Below are positions 16,907 through 25,866 of a stretch of DNA of 64,000 nucleotides, in pieces. The stretch spans positions 24,504 to 88,503 of the forward strand of contig JBGSTG010000125.1 of assembly GCA_041736625.1 (NCBI GenBank), given 5' to 3'. Source of the stretch: M3007 sp041736625 (GTDB lineage Bacteria > Bacteroidota > Bacteroidia > Chitinophagales > Saprospiraceae). A program made the translations under genes and the position numbers. Numbering within the stretch: the stretch's first letter is position 1; every line of letters starts with the position of its first letter. The notes under the pieces are model-generated. The model saw only the letters and a program-made list of their open reading frames with translations. It was not told the DNA's origin and ran no database searches.

Positions 16907-19900
16907 ATGGGTCAACGTATGTACCTGAACTACCGTTTTTTCGCAGTCGCCGTGTTTACCTTATTGGCAGGGTACACGCATGCCCAGGTTACCGCACAGG
17001 GTGCGTTCGGTAAAAACCGGGTCCAATACAACAAACAGATCGACAAGTGGATGTACTACGAGTCGGAACACTTCGTCACTTATTGGTACGGCGACGCGCG
17101 CAACGTGGCTCAGGCAGCCCTGCAAACCGGGGAATACGACTACAACGCCTTGCACCACCTGCTCGAACACCAGGGGACCGACAAGTTCGAGATGCTGGTG
17201 TTCAGCGACCTGACCGACCTCAAGCAGAGCAACATCGGCACCGAGGAAATTTTCCAGCTCCGCGCAGGCGAGACAAAAGTGGTGGACAACAAAATATTTG
17301 TCTTCTTCGACGGCAACCACCAGCACCTGCGTACCCAGATCCGTCAGGGAATCGCTGAAGTACTCATCAACTCCATGCTCTTTGGCTCCAACCTGCAGGA
17401 AATTGTGCAAAACGCCGTCATGCTCAACCTCCCCGGTTGGTACACCAACGGCCTGGCTGCCTATTGCGGCGAACGCTGGAGTACCACGCACGACGAAACC
17501 CTGCGCAACCTGATCCTGTCGGGCGACTTCGAAACCTTCGAAGGGCTGGCCAAATTGCATCCCCAACTGACCGGACACGCTTTCTGGTACTACATCAGCC
17601 TCCACTACGGCAGCAACACCGTCAGCAATTTGCTCTACCTCACCCGCATCAACCGCAGCGTCGACGCCGGCTTCCTGTATGTGCTGGGCAGCGGCTACAC
17701 CCGCACCACGGATGCCATGATGCAGTATTTTGAAAAACGATACCGCAACGAAAGCAGCAGTACCGTTGTGCCCGAAACCGAAGGCCACCTGAAAGTCAGA
17801 AATAAAAAACAGATCCCGTTGTCGCATGTGCGCCTGAGTCCCGACGGAAAGCGATTGGCCTGGACGCGCAACGACCTCGGGAAATGGAAGGTGTACGTAC
17901 AGGAACTGAGCACCGGCAAAACCCGGCGTGTGCTCAAAGGCGGCCTGCGCAACGCCCAGCAAACCACCGACTTCAACTACCCGATCCTCGCCTGGAACCC
18001 CGATAACCGGCGCCTCACCGTGCTTTACGAAAGACGAGACGTCGCCCGCCTGGCCATCCTCGAACCCGAAAAACGGAAAAGTAAAACAGACGACATCCTG
18101 TCTCCGGAGTACCAACGGGTGTACAGCATGGATTTTATCAATCCGGTGGACATGGTGCTCTCCGCAGCCGTCAGAGGATACTCCGACCTCTTCATTTACA
18201 ACACCGTCAACCGCCAGACCCGCCGCATCACCCATGATTTCTGGGACGACCTGGACGCCGTTTCCGTCAACCTCGACGGCCGACCCGGCATTCTGTTCTC
18301 CAGCAACCGCGTCGACGACACCCTCAGCGTGCAACAACGCATAGACTCCCTACTTCCCCTGGGCCGGTTCGACCTGTTCTACTTCGATCTCCAGGAAGGC
18401 AACCAGGAACTGGTGCGTATCACCCACACGCCGCTGGTCGACGAGCGCTCGCCCGCAGCGCTGGACAGCACCCACTTTCTGTTTATCAGCGACCTGAGCG
18501 GCATAGGCAACCGGCACGCCGGATACCTGGAGCCTTACATCGCGTACTACCAGGATGTCATTTACCTGAACGACGGGGCAGCAGTAAAAGCCCTGAACAC
18601 CCGCCAACAGGGCGAATGGACACAGGAACGGGCCCTCGCCCTCCTCGCACCCACCGATTCAGTGCTGGTCAACATCGACTCCACGGCGATTGACAGCATC
18701 ACCACGGCAGCCGTTTACAAGAAAAAAACCGTCACCTGGAACCAGACGAACTACCGGTACAGCATTCAGGAACTGCATGTTTCACCGGCCTCCGGTACCC
18801 AGGTGATGCGTTTTCGGGTGAATGCAGCGGATAGCTTTCTGATCGCCCCGGCCGAACCCGCAACAAAAAGCAAACCACGCTACACGCGCTTCCGCGAACT
18901 GGACCTGGCCGAAAACAACCTGCCCATCCCGCTGTTCACCCAAAAAGACAATCCCGCAGACGAATCGGATCAGCAAAATGCCAAACAGGATACCCTGAGC
19001 GGTATTACCCTGCGCACCAATTCGGACACGCTGCGACCCGGCTGGCTGTTCAGGGTGCCCGAAGTACTGCAAGGAGCCCCGCCCCCCAAAACAGAGGCCG
19101 ATGTTTATGAACAGCCGGAGGACGAAGCGCCGGCAAACGAAAAACTGCTGGCCTCTAACGACACCCCAAAACAGACCGGGGGCCATACCGACATCCGGCA
19201 CAAGGCCAATACCCGCTTCAACACCGCCCAAATCGTTCCTTACCGGTTGCGGTTTCGCACCGACTTTATCTCCACCACCATCGACAATAACCTGCTTTTC
19301 GACGGTCTGGAGAGTTACGCCGCCACCCCATCCGATTTTCAAACACCCCCTCCCGGATTGCTGATCCGGGCCAACATGAAAGACCTGCTCGAAAACTACG
19401 TACTCGAGGCAGGATTCAGGCTCCCTACCACGTTTAACGGCGCAGAATATTACCTGACCTTCGACGATAAAAAGCGACGCTGGGACAAGCGGTATGCCCT
19501 GTACCGCAAAACCACGGTGAACAACGTGAACGACGAGTCGGCGCCTCCACAACTGGAACCCTCCCAAGTGCGCACCAATACCGTTCTCGGGCAGTTTGAA
19601 TTGCGCTACCCTGTTAACGTGTTCTTCAGCCTGCGCGGCCGCTTCACCCTGCGGCAAGACAAGGCCATATTCCTCAGCACCAACCGGGTAAACCTCGAGG
19701 TGCCGGATTATGCCGAACAACGCGCCGCAGCACGCCTGAGCGCCGTGTTCGACAACACCGTAAATGTCGAACTGAACATCAGGCATGGCACGCGGGCCAT
19801 GGTGTTTGTAGAGGCGGTCAAACGCTTTGCCTTCAATACACAACCCACCTGGCAACTGGATTTCAACGAGGGATTCATGACCGTTATTGGTCTGGACGCC

Positions 19901-20485
19901 CGGCACTACGTTCGGCTCGACCGGAAGTCCATCCTGGCGCTGCGGGCAGCCGGCACCACCTCTTTCGGCTCCGAACGCATCCTGTACTACCTGGGTGGCA
20001 TCGAAAACTGGATGTTCCCGCGATTCAACCAGAATATTCCCGTGCCCCCCTTGGGCGAAGACTTCGCCTACCAAACCCTGGCCGCCAACATGCGCGGGTT
20101 CGAACAGAACATCCGAAACGGCAACTCTTACGCCCTGGTAAACGCCGAACTGCGGGTGCCCATCTTCAAATACATCTCCAAAAGCCCGGTCCTGGGCAAT
20201 TTCTGGCGCAACTTCCAGCTGGTGGGCTTTTTCGACGCCGGAACCGCCTGGGAGGGTAACGACCCCTACAGCGGTGAAAACCCACTGAACACCGTGGTGG
20301 TCGAAAACCCGCCTACCGTAACCGTACGGGTAAATTATTTCCGCGATCCGATCGTGGCCGGTTACGGCTTCGGCGCCCGGGCCCTGATCTTTGGCATTCA
20401 CGTGCGCGCCGACTACGCATGGGGCATCGAAACCCGGGTGGTGCAGAAACCAATCTTTTACCTGGGCCTGGGCGTCGACTTCTGA
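16907..20485 (+). CDS. Large exported protein: peptidase-MA-like, TolB-like propeller and outer-membrane barrel
   Basis: A 1192-residue protein with a signal peptide (AVAVFTLLAGYTHAQ). The N-terminal 270 residues resemble the peptidase MA-like fold (EHFVTYWYG; NLPGWYTNGLAAYCGERW), but where HExxH is expected the sequence reads RQGIAEVLINS, so zinc catalysis is unlikely. Next comes a WD40/TolB-like propeller (HVRLSPDGKRLAWTRNDLGKW, IAYYQDVIYLND), a Pro/Glu-rich linker around residues 720-770, and a C-terminal barrel ending in LVGFFDAGTAWEG and FYLGLGVDF, like Omp85-type surface antigens. It is probably anchored in the outer membrane. ATG 16919 is an alternative start. Confidence 0.8.
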   Translation: MGQRMYLNYRFFAVAVFTLLAGYTHAQVTAQGAFGKNRVQYNKQIDKWMYYESEHFVTYWYGDARNVAQAALQTGEYDYNALHHLLEHQGTDKFEMLVFSDLTDLKQSNIGTEEIFQLRAGETKVVDNKIFVFFDGNHQHLRTQIRQGIAEVLINSMLFGSNLQEIVQNAVMLNLPGWYTNGLAAYCGERWSTTHDETLRNLILSGDFETFEGLAKLHPQLTGHAFWYYISLHYGSNTVSNLLYLTRINRSVDAGFLYVLGSGYTRTTDAMMQYFEKRYRNESSSTVVPETEGHLKVRNKKQIPLSHVRLSPDGKRLAWTRNDLGKWKVYVQELSTGKTRRVLKGGLRNAQQTTDFNYPILAWNPDNRRLTVLYERRDVARLAILEPEKRKSKTDDILSPEYQRVYSMDFINPVDMVLSAAVRGYSDLFIYNTVNRQTRRITHDFWDDLDAVSVNLDGRPGILFSSNRVDDTLSVQQRIDSLLPLGRFDLFYFDLQEGNQELVRITHTPLVDERSPAALDSTHFLFISDLSGIGNRHAGYLEPYIAYYQDVIYLNDGAAVKALNTRQQGEWTQERALALLAPTDSVLVNIDSTAIDSITTAAVYKKKTVTWNQTNYRYSIQELHVSPASGTQVMRFRVNAADSFLIAPAEPATKSKPRYTRFRELDLAENNLPIPLFTQKDNPADESDQQNAKQDTLSGITLRTNSDTLRPGWLFRVPEVLQGAPPPKTEADVYEQPEDEAPANEKLLASNDTPKQTGGHTDIRHKANTRFNTAQIVPYRLRFRTDFISTTIDNNLLFDGLESYAATPSDFQTPPPGLLIRANMKDLLENYVLEAGFRLPTTFNGAEYYLTFDDKKRRWDKRYALYRKTTVNNVNDESAPPQLEPSQVRTNTVLGQFELRYPVNVFFSLRGRFTLRQDKAIFLSTNRVNLEVPDYAEQRAAARLSAVFDNTVNVELNIRHGTRAMVFVEAVKRFAFNTQPTWQLDFNEGFMTVIGLDARHYVRLDRKSILALRAAGTTSFGSERILYYLGGIENWMFPRFNQNIPVPPLGEDFAYQTLAANMRGFEQNIRNGNSYALVNAELRVPIFKYISKSPVLGNFWRNFQLVGFFDAGTAWEGNDPYSGENPLNTVVVENPPTVTVRVNYFRDPIVAGYGFGARALIFGIHVRADYAWGIETRVVQKPIFYLGLGVDF

Positions 20486-20488
20486 GCG

Positions 20489-21610
20489 TCACATTTTCAA
20501 GACCACGAATTCTACCCGGCGGTTTCGGCTCCTGCCCTCTTCGGTGTCATTGGTGTCTATCGGTTTGCGTTCGCCCTCTCCCCGCACGCGCAAACGACCC
20601 TGGGCAATCTTGTTCGCCGATAAAAAGTCGGCTACCGACCGGGCCCGCTTTTCCGAAAGCGCGTTGTTGTACGCGTCGTCGCCGATGTTGTCCGTATGCC
20701 CCACCACTTCAATGTGCATACCCGGGTAACGTGTCAGAATGGCCAGCAGTTTGTCCAGTTCGACGTACGATCGCGGCATCAGCTCAGACCGGTCGAATTC
20801 AAAATAGATGTCCTTCAGCACAAACTTCTTTCCTTTTTCCATTTTTTGCCGGGTCAAATCGTCCTCCGGTACCGGTACGGCCAGGTAAGGCGGTATTTTT
20901 TGCAGTTTCACATCGTCTATGTAGTAATACGCAAAATTGTGCGCTTCAGCATTCGGCGCCCGGCTGATGGTGTTTGCATCGTCGCTGAAATTGCCGATCA
21001 ACAAATACTCGGCCGGGTATTTTGCCTTGAACTGCCCGGTGAGCCTGATCCAGGCCTCCGGTTTTTCAGGAGAAAGCACGGTATTCGCGCGCACCTGTGC
21101 ATCGCGTACCAACACCTCGTCGGTCGTGCGCCGCACAGGGGTGATGCTCATGTAAGCGCCCAGGCCGTCGACATACATCGAGTGATCCATAGGGCTCACC
21201 CAACATTCAAACAGATAAACCTGGCCCACCACGAGCGGCTCAGTCAACTGAATCTGGATGTACTCCCGGCAGTGCGGTTTCCCGTCGGTGCAACCGTACA
21301 CCGTGATGCCCACCATGCGCTTGCCGCCATGCGGTTTTCGCTTGCCAAACCCTTTGTCCGACCAGTCGGCAGGAACCCGGATCCCTGGCCCGTAGGCATC
21401 CGGACTGGCAGTGGTAGCGCTGAACCAATAACGAACCGATTGCGCAAAATCGGCGCCCCGGTAAAACCAGCGCTCCGGCGCACCCAGATACATTTCGAAT
21501 CCCGGATTGGGCACCAGATTGGGATTGGGCGCCTTTTGGGCCGTCAACAGGGCAGGTAAAACCAGGGCGCCAAGAAACATGTGCAAACGAAGAATAAAGG
21601 CGGTAAACAT
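20489..21610 (-). CDS. OmpA family protein with N-terminal jelly-roll-like domain
   Basis: A 373-residue exported protein. The signal peptide (HMFLGALVLPALLTAQ) is followed by NLVPNPGFEMY and a beta-rich region of about 200 residues that looks like a carbohydrate-binding or other jelly-roll module. The last 110 residues are an OmpA C-terminal domain: IYFEFDRSELMPRSYVELD, IEVVGHTDNIGDDAYN and LSEKRARSVADFL, which binds peptidoglycan. It would tether the outer membrane or a surface structure to the wall. Its stop lies 3 bases from that of the convergent large gene. A perfect -7 (TATTTTTG, 21640-21647) stands 29 bases upstream. Confidence 0.88.
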   Translation of the reverse strand: MFTAFILRLHMFLGALVLPALLTAQKAPNPNLVPNPGFEMYLGAPERWFYRGADFAQSVRYWFSATTASPDAYGPGIRVPADWSDKGFGKRKPHGGKRMVGITVYGCTDGKPHCREYIQIQLTEPLVVGQVYLFECWVSPMDHSMYVDGLGAYMSITPVRRTTDEVLVRDAQVRANTVLSPEKPEAWIRLTGQFKAKYPAEYLLIGNFSDDANTISRAPNAEAHNFAYYYIDDVKLQKIPPYLAVPVPEDDLTRQKMEKGKKFVLKDIYFEFDRSELMPRSYVELDKLLAILTRYPGMHIEVVGHTDNIGDDAYNNALSEKRARSVADFLSANKIAQGRLRVRGEGERKPIDTNDTEEGRSRNRRVEFVVLKM

Positions 21611-21639
21611 CTGGATGTATCGATTAAGATTCGTTTGGA

Positions 21640-21647
21640 CAAAAATA
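21640..21647 (-). promoter_or_regulatory. -7 promoter element for the OmpA family gene
   Basis: Minus-strand TATTTTTG is a full TAnnTTTG match 29 bases before the start at 21610. No TTTG is seen at the proper -33 spacing. Confidence 0.45.
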
Positions 21648-21716
21648 TGAAAACGTCTGCCAAATTTTATTTTAGTTTAACATACAATGCAATGCTGGAA
21701 TAAAATTTGTTATGGT

Positions 21717-21748
21717 TTTGTAGATTTCAGGCCAAGATCATATCTTTG
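21717..21748 (+). promoter_or_regulatory. Bacteroidota housekeeping promoter for UDP-glucose dehydrogenase
   Basis: TTTG at 21717-21720, a 20-base spacer and TATCTTTG at 21741-21748 form a complete match to the Bacteroidota promoter. Transcription should start near 21752, leaving a leader of about 90 bases that holds a 9-codon reading frame (21769-21798, MKRRMCECP). Confidence 0.7.
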
Positions 21749-21843
21749 TATCTTCATTCCATAACAGGATGAAGAGAAGGATGTGCGAATGTCCTTGATT
21801 TCCCAAATCCAACTGATTTCATCACCCGTAAATCGTCTGTTTA

Positions 21844-23184
21844 ATGAACATTGCCGTAGTAGGAACCGGATACGTCGGTTTGGTTACCGGAACTTGTTTT
21901 GCCGAAACCGGCAACAACGTCATCTGCGTTGACATCAACGAAAAAAAAGTAAAGGCCATGCAGAACGGCCAGGTGCCCATTTATGAGCCCGGTTTGGAGT
22001 TGCTGTTTGACCGCAATACCAAGGAAGGCCGTTTGCACTTTACCACCAACCTGAAAGAAGCAGTTGACGCCAGCCAGATCATTTTTCTGGCCTTGCCCAC
22101 ACCGCCGGGAGACGACGGCAGCGCCGATTTGTCGTTCATTATGGGTGTGGCGCGCGATCTGTCGCACATCATCACCGAATACAAAGTCATCGTCGACAAG
22201 AGCACCGTGCCGGTCGGCACAGCCGAAAAGGTAGCGGCTATTCTGGCCGAAAAATTGCCCAAAAGGTTGTTCGACGTGGTGTCCAACCCCGAGTTTCTCC
22301 GCGAAGGGGTGGCAGTCGAAGACTTCCTGAAGCCCGATCGTGTGGTTGTCGGCACCAAAAGCGACAAGGCACAAAAGGTGATGCGCCAGTTGTACGAGCC
22401 GTTTGTACGCCAGGGCAACCCGATTTTTTTTATGGACGAACGCTCCGCGGAAATGACCAAATATGCCGCCAACTCTTACCTGGCTACGCGTATTTCGTTT
22501 ATGAACGAGATCGCCAACCTGTGCGAAAAGGTGGGCGCGAATGTGGACATGGTGCGCATCGGCATGGGCAGCGACAGCCGCATCGGTAAACGTTTCCTGT
22601 TCCCGGGGATCGGTTACGGCGGCTCCTGCTTCCCCAAGGACGTTCAGGCCCTGGCCAAAACCGCCAGCGAACATTCATACGATTTCAAAATCCTGAAATC
22701 GGTCATGAAAACCAACGCCCTGCAAAAACACATCCTGACCAAAAAAATCAACCGCTACTTCAAAAAGGATCTCGACGGCAAAACGGTCGCCGTTTGGGGT
22801 TTGGCATTCAAGCCCAACACGGACGACATTCGCGAGGCCCCGGCTTTGGTCATCATCGACGAACTGCTGGCCGCCGGTGCACGGGTCAGGGCGTTCGACC
22901 CGGAAGCGATGAAACACGTCGCCGAATTGTACCACGACCGCATCGAGTTGTGCGACAATATGTACGATACGCTGCGGGAGGCCGACTGCCTGGCCATCAT
23001 GACGGAGTGGAGCGAATTCCGTTCGCCCGATTACGACCGCATGAACGAATTGATGAACGAACCGGTCATCTTCGACGGCCGCAACGTGTACGACGTAGAC
23101 CAGATGAAGCACAATGGCTTCCACTACGAAAGCATCGGAAGGCCAAAAGTGAAAGGCAAAAAACGTCAGCCGGCGGTAGCCTGA
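21844..23184 (+). CDS. ugd: UDP-glucose 6-dehydrogenase
   Basis: A 446-residue NAD-dependent enzyme that oxidises UDP-glucose to UDP-glucuronate for capsule and exopolysaccharide synthesis. The N-terminal Rossmann motif is VVGTGYVGLVTG. The catalytic Cys is residue 262 in YGGSCFPKD, the SNPEFLREG motif lies near residue 147, and the C-terminal domain carries WGLAFKPNTDDIREAP. The basic tail (KVKGKKRQPAVA) is a short extension. It has its own strong promoter. A UDP-N-acetyl-mannosamine dehydrogenase is less likely. Confidence 0.95.
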   Translation: MNIAVVGTGYVGLVTGTCFAETGNNVICVDINEKKVKAMQNGQVPIYEPGLELLFDRNTKEGRLHFTTNLKEAVDASQIIFLALPTPPGDDGSADLSFIMGVARDLSHIITEYKVIVDKSTVPVGTAEKVAAILAEKLPKRLFDVVSNPEFLREGVAVEDFLKPDRVVVGTKSDKAQKVMRQLYEPFVRQGNPIFFMDERSAEMTKYAANSYLATRISFMNEIANLCEKVGANVDMVRIGMGSDSRIGKRFLFPGIGYGGSCFPKDVQALAKTASEHSYDFKILKSVMKTNALQKHILTKKINRYFKKDLDGKTVAVWGLAFKPNTDDIREAPALVIIDELLAAGARVRAFDPEAMKHVAELYHDRIELCDNMYDTLREADCLAIMTEWSEFRSPDYDRMNELMNEPVIFDGRNVYDVDQMKHNGFHYESIGRPKVKGKKRQPAVA

Positions 23185-23242
23185 AAGCGGTAACAAAAGG
23201 ATTAAAAATGCGTTCTGTTCTCATGATCAAACGCATTACCCT

Positions 23243-24163
23243 ATGGCCCAGATAGGCTGGGTTTTTCTCGATGATCGCGGCGGTCGCCACCGGGTCGGAC
23301 TGTACCACGGTGACCAAAGCGGACACGTGCTCATCCACTGCAACCTGCGGGTGGTCGAGATCGACTTTTCCGTAAAAGAATCCAAAACGTATTCCTTTTT
23401 TATTGAGGATGAGTTTTGTGAAGTGCATCTGGAAAAGGAAAAAGAGGGTTTTTCTTACGACTTTCAGGTCAACAAAAAGGTCGACACCCCGCGCAACCAG
23501 GAACGGCGCATCGTAGACCGGCGCAACTTCCGTTATCTGTTGTTGCTGGCCGCCGGCCTGGTGGTCATCATTGCAGCCATATTGTTCGCGGTAAGGCAAT
23601 GGGAGAGCCGGTCTGTGGTGGGAAACCTGGCGTTGCCGGCGTTGTCGGGCCAAGAAATGGCCGCCCTTCAGGGTAGCGGCCGGCATACCGACGCGCGGTT
23701 TTTTATGGTCAGGGAAAACGGCCGGCGGGTGTTGTTCTATGGATTCACCACTGCGGCGGGCAGGCAGATATCCGGCAGGCTTCCGGCGGGCGCTTCCGAT
23801 CCGGTTGTCCTCCCCAACGGATTTCCGCTGGCGGACAAAGATGCTTTTTCCGTGCGTTACCTGCCGCAAAGGCCGGAGATCCACGTTATCGATTTTTTTC
23901 AGCCCACCACCGAAACGCTGAACGTTTACCTGGCCCGGGCGATAGCAGCCGAGGCAGCCGCTCACCCGGAAGAACTGGACGGATATGTGCGGTGTCTGGT
24001 CGAGCAGGTCCGCTCCGTGCACGGTTGGCCCGGTCTGGCCCACGTAATTTTTCAGACCCAAACACCCAAAGAGAACAGGCGCCACAACCGGGATTCCTAC
24101 CAGCGCGTGATCCGCAGCAGCGATATGCAGCAGTATCTCGATGAAAAATGCTGGGATCAATAA
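23243..24163 (+). CDS. Single-pass membrane protein of unknown function
   Basis: A 306-residue protein in two parts. Residues 1-90 form a soluble beta-rich domain (RVGLYHGDQSGHVLIHCN, YSFFIEDEFCEVHLEKEK). A basic stretch (ERRIVDRRNFRY) and one membrane helix (LLLLAAGLVVIIAAILFAV, about residues 95-115) follow, then an outer domain of about 190 residues. The Arg-rich edge predicts the N-terminus in the cytoplasm. No motif assigns a function. It follows ugd after 58 bases and overlaps the convergent alanine dehydrogenase by 7 bases. Confidence 0.7.
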   Translation: MAQIGWVFLDDRGGRHRVGLYHGDQSGHVLIHCNLRVVEIDFSVKESKTYSFFIEDEFCEVHLEKEKEGFSYDFQVNKKVDTPRNQERRIVDRRNFRYLLLLAAGLVVIIAAILFAVRQWESRSVVGNLALPALSGQEMAALQGSGRHTDARFFMVRENGRRVLFYGFTTAAGRQISGRLPAGASDPVVLPNGFPLADKDAFSVRYLPQRPEIHVIDFFQPTTETLNVYLARAIAAEAAAHPEELDGYVRCLVEQVRSVHGWPGLAHVIFQTQTPKENRRHNRDSYQRVIRSSDMQQYLDEKCWDQ

Positions 24164-25362
24164 TCGGAGGTGATGAGCAGATCCAGGCTGGTACTTTTCA
24201 ACTGGAAACGTTCCCCCAGGTAGGTATTCGTCAGGCATCCTTTGTAGGTGTACACGCCGTTGCGCAGTCCCTGATCGCTGGTGATCAGGGAGTGAATTCC
24301 ACCGGTCTCTGCTTTGAGGAGCATGGTGGCGAGGATGTTGCTGATGGCATCGGAGGCGGTTCTGGCCACACGCGATGGGATGTTCGGCACGCAGTAATGC
24401 ACCACGCCGTGTTTGGTGAAAGTCGGCTTATCGTGCGTGGTGGTTTTGGAAGTGGCAAAACAACCGCCTTGGTCTATGCTTACGTCGACGATCACGGAGC
24501 CGGGTTTCATCTGCCGGATGATGTCTTCCGGAACGACGATGGGCGCGCTGGCCTGGGCCGAATGGATGGCGCCGATGGCCACGTCGGCGGTGATCATTTC
24601 GTCGCGCAGGTGAATGGGGTTGATGATGGACGTGTACAGCTGGCGGCCCACCTGGTTTTGCAGTCGCATGAGCTTATGCACGTTGTTGTCGAAAATGCGC
24701 ACCTCTGCGCCGAGCCCCAGCGCCGTCCGGGTGGCAAATTGCGCCACGACGCCGGCGCCCAGGATGATGATTTTGGCGGGAGGGACGCCGGCGATGCCGC
24801 CCAACAGCACGCCTTTGCCGCCCCGTACGGTGGCCAGCAGATCGGCAGCGATGAGCACGGCGCTGATGCCGGCAATTTCGCTCATCACGTGTACAATGGG
24901 GAAAATCCCTGTCTCATCGTCGCGGATGTACTCCATGGCGAGCGCGATCACCCTTTTTTTCTGCAACCGGGTGATGTACTCGGCATCGAGCAGCGGCAGG
25001 TGAATGGGTGAGATCAGCACCTGATTGGGCCGCATGAGGTCTATTTCAGCGTGCGCCGGCGGAGCCACTTTGAGCAACACGTCGGCCTTGAAGACTTCCT
25101 CCGTTTGCAGCGCAATGCGGGCGCCGGCCTCGCTGTATTCCAGATCGGAAATGCTGGCCTTTTCTCCGGCCCCGCTCTCCACCACCACCTCATGCCCGTG
25201 GGCAACCAGGGACGCCACAGAGTGCGGCACCAGGGCAACGCGATTTTCCTGTAAAGTGGTCTCCCGGGGTACACCGATAAACAGGCGCTGATGACGCGGC
25301 GGCATGGCCAGCATCTCTGTCTGTTCAACCGGCTGACCGAATTTGACCGCCAAAGTATCCAT
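24157..25362 (-). CDS. ald: Alanine dehydrogenase
   Basis: A 401-residue member of the alanine dehydrogenase/transhydrogenase family, which reversibly deaminates L-alanine to pyruvate with NAD. The N-terminal substrate half shows GVPRETTLQENRVALVPHSV and the SPIHLP segment. The nucleotide site is GAGVVAQFATRTALGLGA with an acidic residue after the second strand (RIFDNN). VDVSIDQGGCFATS and HYCVPNIPSRVARTAS are typical of Ald rather than of PntA. The N-terminus is about 25 residues longer than usual. ATG 25362 is chosen over ATG 25368, which adds two residues. Confidence 0.88.
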   Translation of the reverse strand: MDTLAVKFGQPVEQTEMLAMPPRHQRLFIGVPRETTLQENRVALVPHSVASLVAHGHEVVVESGAGEKASISDLEYSEAGARIALQTEEVFKADVLLKVAPPAHAEIDLMRPNQVLISPIHLPLLDAEYITRLQKKRVIALAMEYIRDDETGIFPIVHVMSEIAGISAVLIAADLLATVRGGKGVLLGGIAGVPPAKIIILGAGVVAQFATRTALGLGAEVRIFDNNVHKLMRLQNQVGRQLYTSIINPIHLRDEMITADVAIGAIHSAQASAPIVVPEDIIRQMKPGSVIVDVSIDQGGCFATSKTTTHDKPTFTKHGVVHYCVPNIPSRVARTASDAISNILATMLLKAETGGIHSLITSDQGLRNGVYTYKGCLTNTYLGERFQLKSTSLDLLITSDY

Positions 25363-25388
25363 AAGCAAAAAAAAGCTGTTCGATTGAC

Positions 25389-25811
25389 CTACAAAAGTAT
25401 AATACGCCGGGCATTTTGCGCCGGCGCCTCCATTCGAATTTTTGCACCAGTTGGGGGAAATATGGGCTCAATCAACTCCGGCCACTCAATCAGGCAAAAC
25501 CAGGGGTCGTCCAACAACTCTTCAACCCCGATATCCAAAGCCTCTTCCAGAGAGCGCAACCGGTATAGATCCAGGTGATGCACTTTTTGCTCACCGGCTG
25601 CCGTTTGGTACCGGTATTCATTGATCAGCGAGAAGGTGGGACTGGACGTATTCCCCTCGACACCCAGGTGGCGGCAGAAGGCCCGGACAAAGGCAGTTTT
25701 GCCGGCGCCCAATTCGCCGTAGATACCGATTTTCCGTGCAGGCGCCAACGTCCGGGCTACCTCAGGAACAATTTCTTGCAGCCCTGTTTCCGAATCCACC
25801 AACCACTCCAT
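25389..25811 (-). CDS. tsaE: tRNA threonylcarbamoyladenosine biosynthesis ATPase TsaE
   Basis: A 140-residue P-loop ATPase that works with TsaB and TsaD in making the t6A37 modification of ANN-decoding tRNAs. The Walker A motif is GELGAGKTAF at residues 32-41, followed by SSPTFSLINEY, HHLDLYRL and the EWPE motif (CLIEWPELIEP). Length is normal. It is divergent from murF-alr, with a near-consensus -7 (GACCTTTG on the minus strand, 25823-25830) close to its start. Confidence 0.93.
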   Translation of the reverse strand: MEWLVDSETGLQEIVPEVARTLAPARKIGIYGELGAGKTAFVRAFCRHLGVEGNTSSPTFSLINEYRYQTAAGEQKVHHLDLYRLRSLEEALDIGVEELLDDPWFCLIEWPELIEPIFPPTGAKIRMEAPAQNARRIILL

Positions 25812-25866
25812 GGCGTTTTTTTACAAAGGTCGCAATTCCTGATGTAGAATCGCGTTTTTTTGCACC

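Noticed and set aside
15553..17013. Plus-strand open frame of 486 codons opposite the DASS transporter and bacilliredoxin
   Set aside because: Gln/His-rich translation without motif; both minus-strand genes are well supported.
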